From positions 1-51,748 of the forward strand of contig MGDH01000026.1 in assembly GCA_001790855.1 (NCBI GenBank): a stretch of DNA of 51,748 nt, written 5' to 3'. Every line of letters begins with the position of its first letter. Position 1 is the first letter of the stretch. This stretch comes from Candidatus Schekmanbacteria bacterium RIFCSPLOWO2_02_FULL_38_14 (GTDB lineage: Bacteria > Schekmanbacteria > GWA2-38-11). Shown in pieces: positions 46,407 to 51,748 of the stretch. A model generated the notes under the pieces. That model did not search any database, was not told the origin of the DNA, and saw only the letters and a list, made by a program, of their open reading frames with translations. The translations under genes were made by a program, and so were the position numbers.

Positions 46407-47483
46407 CTATGACACCCTTTTCCCTATTCCGTCCACTATGAGCTTAGTCAACCCAGTGCACTTAAACTTTAAAACATAATAATTCTGTTCCTTGATTTCT
46501 CCAAACTCAAAATCTATATTAAGATTAAAATTCTCTTTCGTCAGTACTTCAAGTTTAATCATTTCTTCCTGAAGTCTTTTTTCAGAATACATTTTTTTTA
46601 AATCAATATAAACAATCCCTGTTGCAATGTCATCTTTTTTTATATCTATATTGCCTGCAATAATATCTATTATATCAAAAAATACTCCTGAAATGTTCCC
46701 CTTTGTCTCAAACTCAATAAAGCGTGAAAGCGAGTCTTCCCTGTTATCTGCAACAAAAGATATGTTTTCTGATAACACCAGTTTATTATAAAAATTTTTG
46801 ACTTCAGGTTTTTCATAATAGGGAGCAATATTATCAAAGTAAGATTCAGCAGATGTTTTAAAGAATTTCTCACTTGTTAAATAAATCATGTCACTCTCAA
46901 AGAATGTCAGGAAGTCATCCTCTCCCCCACCATGGCTATTATCCTGCCTTGCCGCAAAAAGACGGAGAGGGTTCCTGAGGTTTTCGCTGCCAAGTTCAAT
47001 CAGTTTTGTTTTTGTCTGCAGAAGAGATTTTATAAAAAGTTTGAAAAAGTTTTTAAAATATCTGAAGTTTACAACAATCAGCTTTAAAGGTTTTTCTTCA
47101 TTTCTTTTAAAGGAAAACAAATACCCTATCTCATAAGGGAAAAACAGTTTTATGTTTTCATCTTTTTCATTGCTTTCAAGGAACTGGATAAAGGACGAAG
47201 GCATATTCATCAGCACAGCAGAGTTTTTTTCAGTATTTAGAATTTTCACAGCAATTGATGTGCAAAACTCTGAAAACCCCGGATCATCAGGATCAAAATT
47301 TATGGAAATAAACCCGTCTGTCTCTTTGGAAATGAAACGGCTTGTAGGGTCCGGCATAGTATAGGGAGATGAAAGCCAGTATCCTGATACAATCATTAGC
47401 GCAAAAAAAATACCTGTACCATAAGCGATTATGGTAATCAATTTCATCAGGGGCTTTGGCAGGAATTTCTTTTCTTTCTCCAT
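46407..47483 (-). CDS. Unrecognised single-pass membrane protein
   Basis: The 358-residue protein has a short basic N-terminus and one membrane segment (about 14-36: LITIIAYGTGIFFALMIVSG). The remainder should lie in the periplasm. I do not recognise a family. The soluble part is rich in Phe, Lys and Glu and contains FDPDDPGFSEFCTSIAVKIL and NSHGGGEDDFLTFFESDMIY. Its layout, an anchored domain handling an FISINFDPDDP-type strand and repeated short beta-like segments, resembles DUF3352-like proteins only loosely. It is 25 bases upstream of ftsK on the same strand, so cotranscription and a cell-envelope role are plausible. Confidence 0.65.
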   Translation of the reverse strand: MEKEKKFLPKPLMKLITIIAYGTGIFFALMIVSGYWLSSPYTMPDPTSRFISKETDGFISINFDPDDPGFSEFCTSIAVKILNTEKNSAVLMNMPSSFIQFLESNEKDENIKLFFPYEIGYLFSFKRNEEKPLKLIVVNFRYFKNFFKLFIKSLLQTKTKLIELGSENLRNPLRLFAARQDNSHGGGEDDFLTFFESDMIYLTSEKFFKTSAESYFDNIAPYYEKPEVKNFYNKLVLSENISFVADNREDSLSRFIEFETKGNISGVFFDIIDIIAGNIDIKKDDIATGIVYIDLKKMYSEKRLQEEMIKLEVLTKENFNLNIDFEFGEIKEQNYYVLKFKCTGLTKLIVDGIGKRVS

Positions 47484-47706
47484 CGCTAATATTCAAGCTC
47501 CAAATCATAAGATCCAAATACTGAAATGAGATTAGGAGTAAACTCCTTAATTTTTTTACCATGAAAATTCCGCTCAAGTCAATCTCTATCTCCACCACCC
47601 AATTTCCCTTGACAGGCTTTTAACCCTTTGTTAAAAGAATTGCTCTGATTAATTTTTTAACCCTGATTTGTAAACGTAATTTATGGTATTTTGAGGAGTT
47701 TAAAAA

Positions 47707-48846
47707 ATGGAAAAGAGTTACTTGTTAGCTCCGGGACCCACTCCAATCCCTCCGGAAGTTTTGCTTGCAATGGCAGAACCAATAATCCACCACAGAGCCC
47801 CTGTTTTTAGTACTCTGTTTGATGAAGTCAGGAAGGGATTGAAATATGTTTTTCAGACTAAAAATGATGTTTTAACCCTTGCCTCATCAGGTACAGGAGG
47901 AATGGAAGGCGCAATTGTAAACACCCTCTCAAAAGGAGACAAGGCAATTGTAGTAAGGGGCGGAAAGTTTGGGGAAAGATGGGGAAATATATGTCAGGTC
48001 TATGGAGTTGAGCCTGTTTTTATTGATGTGGAATGGGGAAGGTCAGTAGATCCCAAACTTATTTTTGACCTTCTTGAAAAATCCCCTGATATAAAAGCAG
48101 TCTGCATTCAGGCGAGTGAAACATCAACAGGTGTTGCTCATGATGTCAGAAAAATCGGAGAGTTTGTCAAGAAGCTGAACAATACAATAACCATTGTGGA
48201 TGCAATCACTGCACTTGGCGTTTTTGATATAAAAACAGATGAATGGGGTCTTGATGTGGTTATATCAGGCTCACAAAAGGCTTTTATGCTTCCTCCGGGA
48301 CTTGCCTTTGTAAGTATGAGTGAAAAGGCGTTGAAGTTTGCAGAAAAATCAAATCTCCCAAAGTTCTACTTTGATTTTAAAAAAGAGAAGAAAAATCAGG
48401 AAAAAAACCAGACTGCTTACACTCCTGCAGTTTCTCTGATTATAGGATTGGATAAAGTTTTAAAGGACATACAGAAAGAGAGGCTTGAAAAAGTTTTTGA
48501 GCGCCACCATAGGCTTGCAGAAGCTACAAGAAGTGCGATGAAGGCATTGGGTCTTGAGCTGCTGGCAAAGGATATTCCAAGCAATGCCTGCACAGCTGTA
48601 ATGGCACCTCAGGGAGTTGACGGGCAGGCTGTTGTCAAAACACTGAGAGAGAAATATAAAATCACAATAGCCGGTGGACAGGACCATTTAAAAGGGAAGA
48701 TTTTCAGGATTGCCCATCTTGGCTACTTTGACAGGTTTGACATAATAATAGCAGTAGCAGCAGTTGAAATGACGCTTAAAGAACTCGGGGCAAAAATTGA
48801 GCTTGGAAGAGGTGTCAAAGCAGCAGAGGAGATATTGGGAGGATAA
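47707..48846 (+). CDS. Class V aminotransferase (alanine/serine-glyoxylate or phosphoserine type)
   Basis: The 379-residue PLP enzyme begins YLLAPGPTPIPPEVLLAMAE, typical of the alanine-glyoxylate/serine-pyruvate group. The cofactor Lys191 lies in ISGSQKAFMLPPG, with the PLP-binding Asp in TIVDAITALG. The C-terminal HLKGKIFRIAHLGYFDRFDI contains the substrate-carboxylate Arg. It is followed after 155 bases by serA. In several bacteria and archaea this pairing supplies the transaminase step of serine synthesis, so a phosphoserine-aminotransferase role is a fair inference. A GAGGAG site (47693-47698) precedes ATG 47707. Confidence 0.9.
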   Translation: MEKSYLLAPGPTPIPPEVLLAMAEPIIHHRAPVFSTLFDEVRKGLKYVFQTKNDVLTLASSGTGGMEGAIVNTLSKGDKAIVVRGGKFGERWGNICQVYGVEPVFIDVEWGRSVDPKLIFDLLEKSPDIKAVCIQASETSTGVAHDVRKIGEFVKKLNNTITIVDAITALGVFDIKTDEWGLDVVISGSQKAFMLPPGLAFVSMSEKALKFAEKSNLPKFYFDFKKEKKNQEKNQTAYTPAVSLIIGLDKVLKDIQKERLEKVFERHHRLAEATRSAMKALGLELLAKDIPSNACTAVMAPQGVDGQAVVKTLREKYKITIAGGQDHLKGKIFRIAHLGYFDRFDIIIAVAAVEMTLKELGAKIELGRGVKAAEEILGG

Positions 48847-48882
48847 TTCTAAAAGGGCTTATTCTGATTATTCAGAGATAAT

Positions 48883-48980
48883 AAATGACAAATACCAAAA
48901 TCCAAATATCAAATGAATGTCAAATTTTAAAATTAAAAACTAAATCTTTTTTTATTTGGTATTTGTGCTTTGTCATTTGA
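48883..48980. repeat. AT-rich imperfect inverted repeat before serA
   Basis: AAATGACAAATACCAAA at the left is complementary to TTTGGTATTTGTGCTTTGTC at the right, with a small interruption. It belongs to the same loose family as 9890-10017 and fills most of the gap between the aminotransferase and serA, so it may affect readthrough. Confidence 0.6.
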
Positions 48981-49001
48981 ACTTTACTTTATGAGGAGTC
49001 T

Positions 49002-50579
49002 ATGAAGATTTTAATTAGTGATAAACTGTCAAAAGAAGCGGTTGACATTTTAAGTAGCACTCCGGGGTTAGAGGTAGATATTAAAACTGATCTTAAACCG
49101 GAAGAGCTGAAAAACATAATCGGCGGGTATGATGCCCTCGTTGTCAGGAGCAGTACAAAAGCCACAAAAGAGATAATCAATGCCGGGAAAAACCTTAAAA
49201 TCATAGGCAGGGCAGGAATAGGTGTTGATAATGTAGACGTAGAATCAGCTTCTGTACGTGGAATCATTGTGATGAATACACCCGGAGGAAATGTTATAAC
49301 AACAGCTGAACATGCCATTTCTATGCTTATGTCTATGACAAGAAAAATTCCGCAGGCTTGCAGTTCAATGAAAGAAGGGAAATGGGAAAAAAGCAGGTTT
49401 GTTGGAAATGAGCTTTACAACAAAACCCTCGGAATAATCGGAATGGGAAGAATCGGAAGCCTCGTGGCTCAAAGGGCAAAGGGGATTGAAATGAAGGTCA
49501 TAGCCTTTGACCCCTTTCTCTCAAAAGAGTCAGCGCAGAAACTGAATATCCCTCTTGTTACTCTTGAGGAATTATTAAAAATATCAGACTTTATTACAAT
49601 CCACGCCACGGCAACTGAACAGACAAAACACCTTATTAATGAGAAGGCGTTTTCTCAGATGAAAAAAGGCGTCAAGATAGTCAACTGCTCAAGGGGTTCA
49701 ATAATCGATGAAAAAGCCCTGCTAAAAGCACTGCAGGATGGAAAAATTTCAGGAGCGGCGCTTGATGTTTTTGAAGAAGAACCAACAAAGAATCTTGATC
49801 TTGTGAAACACGAGAGTGTAATATGCACACCACATCTTGGAGCCTCGACAGTAGAGGCACAGGCAAACGTGGCAATTGACATTGCCGAGCAGTTAAAAGA
49901 TTACTTTTTGAACGGAGTTATAAAAAATGCAGTAAATCTCCCGTCTGTTGACCAGACCTTGCTGCCTGAACTCAGAAAATACATGGACTTGGGAGAAAAA
50001 CTGGGAAGCTTTGTTACACAGCTTTCAGAAGGAAGCCTTGAAGAGGTATCAATAGAATACCGGGGTGAAGTTGTAGAACTTGGAACAAGTTCGCTGACCC
50101 TTTCAGTAATCAAGGGGCTATTAACTCCAATTATGAAAGATGTTAATCTGGTAAATGCTCCAATTCTTGCTAAAGAAAGGGGTATCAAGATTTCTGAAAC
50201 CACAAGCCACGATATTGAAAACTTTGCAAGTCTTATTCAGGTGAGATTAAAGACAGACAGAAAAACTAATCTTGTCGCAGGAACCATTTTCCACAAAACA
50301 TCGCCTCGAATAGTCCGTATTGATGAATATGACCTTGAAGCCCCTCCAAGCAGATTTATGCTCGTATTTTCCAACAAGGATGCCCCTGGGGTAATCGGGA
50401 GAATCGGGACTCTCCTTGGAGAGAACAAAATAAACATTGCAGGAATGATTCTTGGAAGAGCAGAGCCTCAGGGAATGGCTGTTTCAATTGTTAATGTGGA
50501 CAGTGAAATCTCAAAAGAAATTCTGGACCGAATAGAAAATCTGCCAAATATCATAGATGCAAAACTTGTTAGATTGTAG
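49002..50579 (+). CDS. serA: D-3-phosphoglycerate dehydrogenase
   Basis: The enzyme oxidises 3-phosphoglycerate to phosphohydroxypyruvate, the first step of serine synthesis. The 525 residues have the long type layout. The NAD-binding Rossmann fold has GIIGMGRIGSLVAQ. Catalytic Arg is in NCSRGSIIDE, Glu in DVFEEEP and His in CTPHLGAST. The intervening domain (about 320-450) is followed by a C-terminal ACT domain (FSNKDAPGVIGRIGTLLGEN), usually the serine-feedback site. GAGGAG (48993-48998) precedes ATG 49002. Confidence 0.97.
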   Translation: MKILISDKLSKEAVDILSSTPGLEVDIKTDLKPEELKNIIGGYDALVVRSSTKATKEIINAGKNLKIIGRAGIGVDNVDVESASVRGIIVMNTPGGNVITTAEHAISMLMSMTRKIPQACSSMKEGKWEKSRFVGNELYNKTLGIIGMGRIGSLVAQRAKGIEMKVIAFDPFLSKESAQKLNIPLVTLEELLKISDFITIHATATEQTKHLINEKAFSQMKKGVKIVNCSRGSIIDEKALLKALQDGKISGAALDVFEEEPTKNLDLVKHESVICTPHLGASTVEAQANVAIDIAEQLKDYFLNGVIKNAVNLPSVDQTLLPELRKYMDLGEKLGSFVTQLSEGSLEEVSIEYRGEVVELGTSSLTLSVIKGLLTPIMKDVNLVNAPILAKERGIKISETTSHDIENFASLIQVRLKTDRKTNLVAGTIFHKTSPRIVRIDEYDLEAPPSRFMLVFSNKDAPGVIGRIGTLLGENKINIAGMILGRAEPQGMAVSIVNVDSEISKEILDRIENLPNIIDAKLVRL

Positions 50580-50597
50580 ATGTTATGTAGTTCGCTC

Positions 50598-50727
50598 TGT
50601 CATTGCGAGGAGCAACCTGTCTGCAGCAGGCAGGAGCGACGAAGCAATCTCACCAAAAAGGTTGAAAATTAATAGCTCTCATCTAAAAGCTAAAGATTGA
50701 GATTGCTTCGCTGCGCTCGCAATGACA
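50598..50727. repeat. Dispersed palindromic repeat, TGTCATTGCGAG ends (copy 2)
   Basis: This 130-base segment has the same TGTCATTGCGAG/CTCGCAATGACA ends and the GAAGCAATCTC block as the copy at 2844-2967, with a different centre. It lies between serA and purA. Confidence 0.85.
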
Positions 50728-50739
50728 ATTACAGTTTAA

Positions 50740-51748
<1,009 letters not shown>

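Noticed and set aside
48460-48687. 75-codon minus-strand frame in the class V aminotransferase gene
   Set aside because: Antisense to a well-conserved enzyme segment, with no support of its own.

Overview
The window is AT-rich, roughly one third G+C by eye, and its genes are Gram-negative in character. Supporting features are a Wza/Wzc-type export system with an outer-membrane barrel, RodA, and an F-type ATPase with paired b and b' subunits. A radical-SAM lysine 2,3-aminomutase suggests an anaerobic or microaerobic lifestyle. No marker fixes the phylum; a deep-branching deltaproteobacterial, Nitrospirota or Schekmanbacteria-like lineage would fit, but this is a weak inference. Intergenic spaces carry several dispersed repeat families.

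Layout. 1-1318: end of an ISNCY-like insertion sequence, open at the left edge. 1345-7256: housekeeping genes (trpA, a TPR protein, rplM-rpsI, rodA, ftsY, a class I aminotransferase). 7388-13572: a histidine kinase and a sigma54-dependent response regulator, then a sigma54-type promoter in front of speD, a lysine 2,3-aminomutase and a Ddl-like ATP-grasp ligase. 13.6-14.2 kb: gene debris. 14142-34335, all on the minus strand: an exopolysaccharide locus with export proteins, tyrosine autokinase, two O-antigen ligase/polymerase-like proteins, four GT4 glycosyltransferases, a GT39-like transferase, a large membrane protein, an oxidoreductase, a DUF362 protein and a TPR protein. It also contains decayed GT2 and IS3-family fragments. 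34713-35115: a small secreted SdrD-B-like protein broken by a frameshift. 35202-41551: an F1Fo ATP synthase operon without the a and c subunits. 41838-43343: a secreted FG-GAP/VCBS protein. 43506-43910: two related, unannotated Cys-containing small-peptide genes, both damaged. 44159-51748: ftsK, an unknown membrane protein, a class V aminotransferase with serA, and the start of purA.

The main unifying observation is three near-consensus sigma54 (-24/-12) promoter candidates: before speD (10249-10264), before the SdrD-like gene (34603-34618) and, on the minus strand, before the small-peptide pair (43969-43984). Each has palindromes upstream that could be activator sites, although the palindromes differ in sequence. 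With the sigma54 activator at 8468-9826 they suggest a local sigma54 regulon covering an amino acid/polyamine pathway, a secreted protein and a RiPP-like peptide locus. The peptide locus and the speD-ablA-ATP-grasp cluster are the best candidates for an undescribed system. No peptide-modifying enzyme, exporter for the peptide, or speE is present here.
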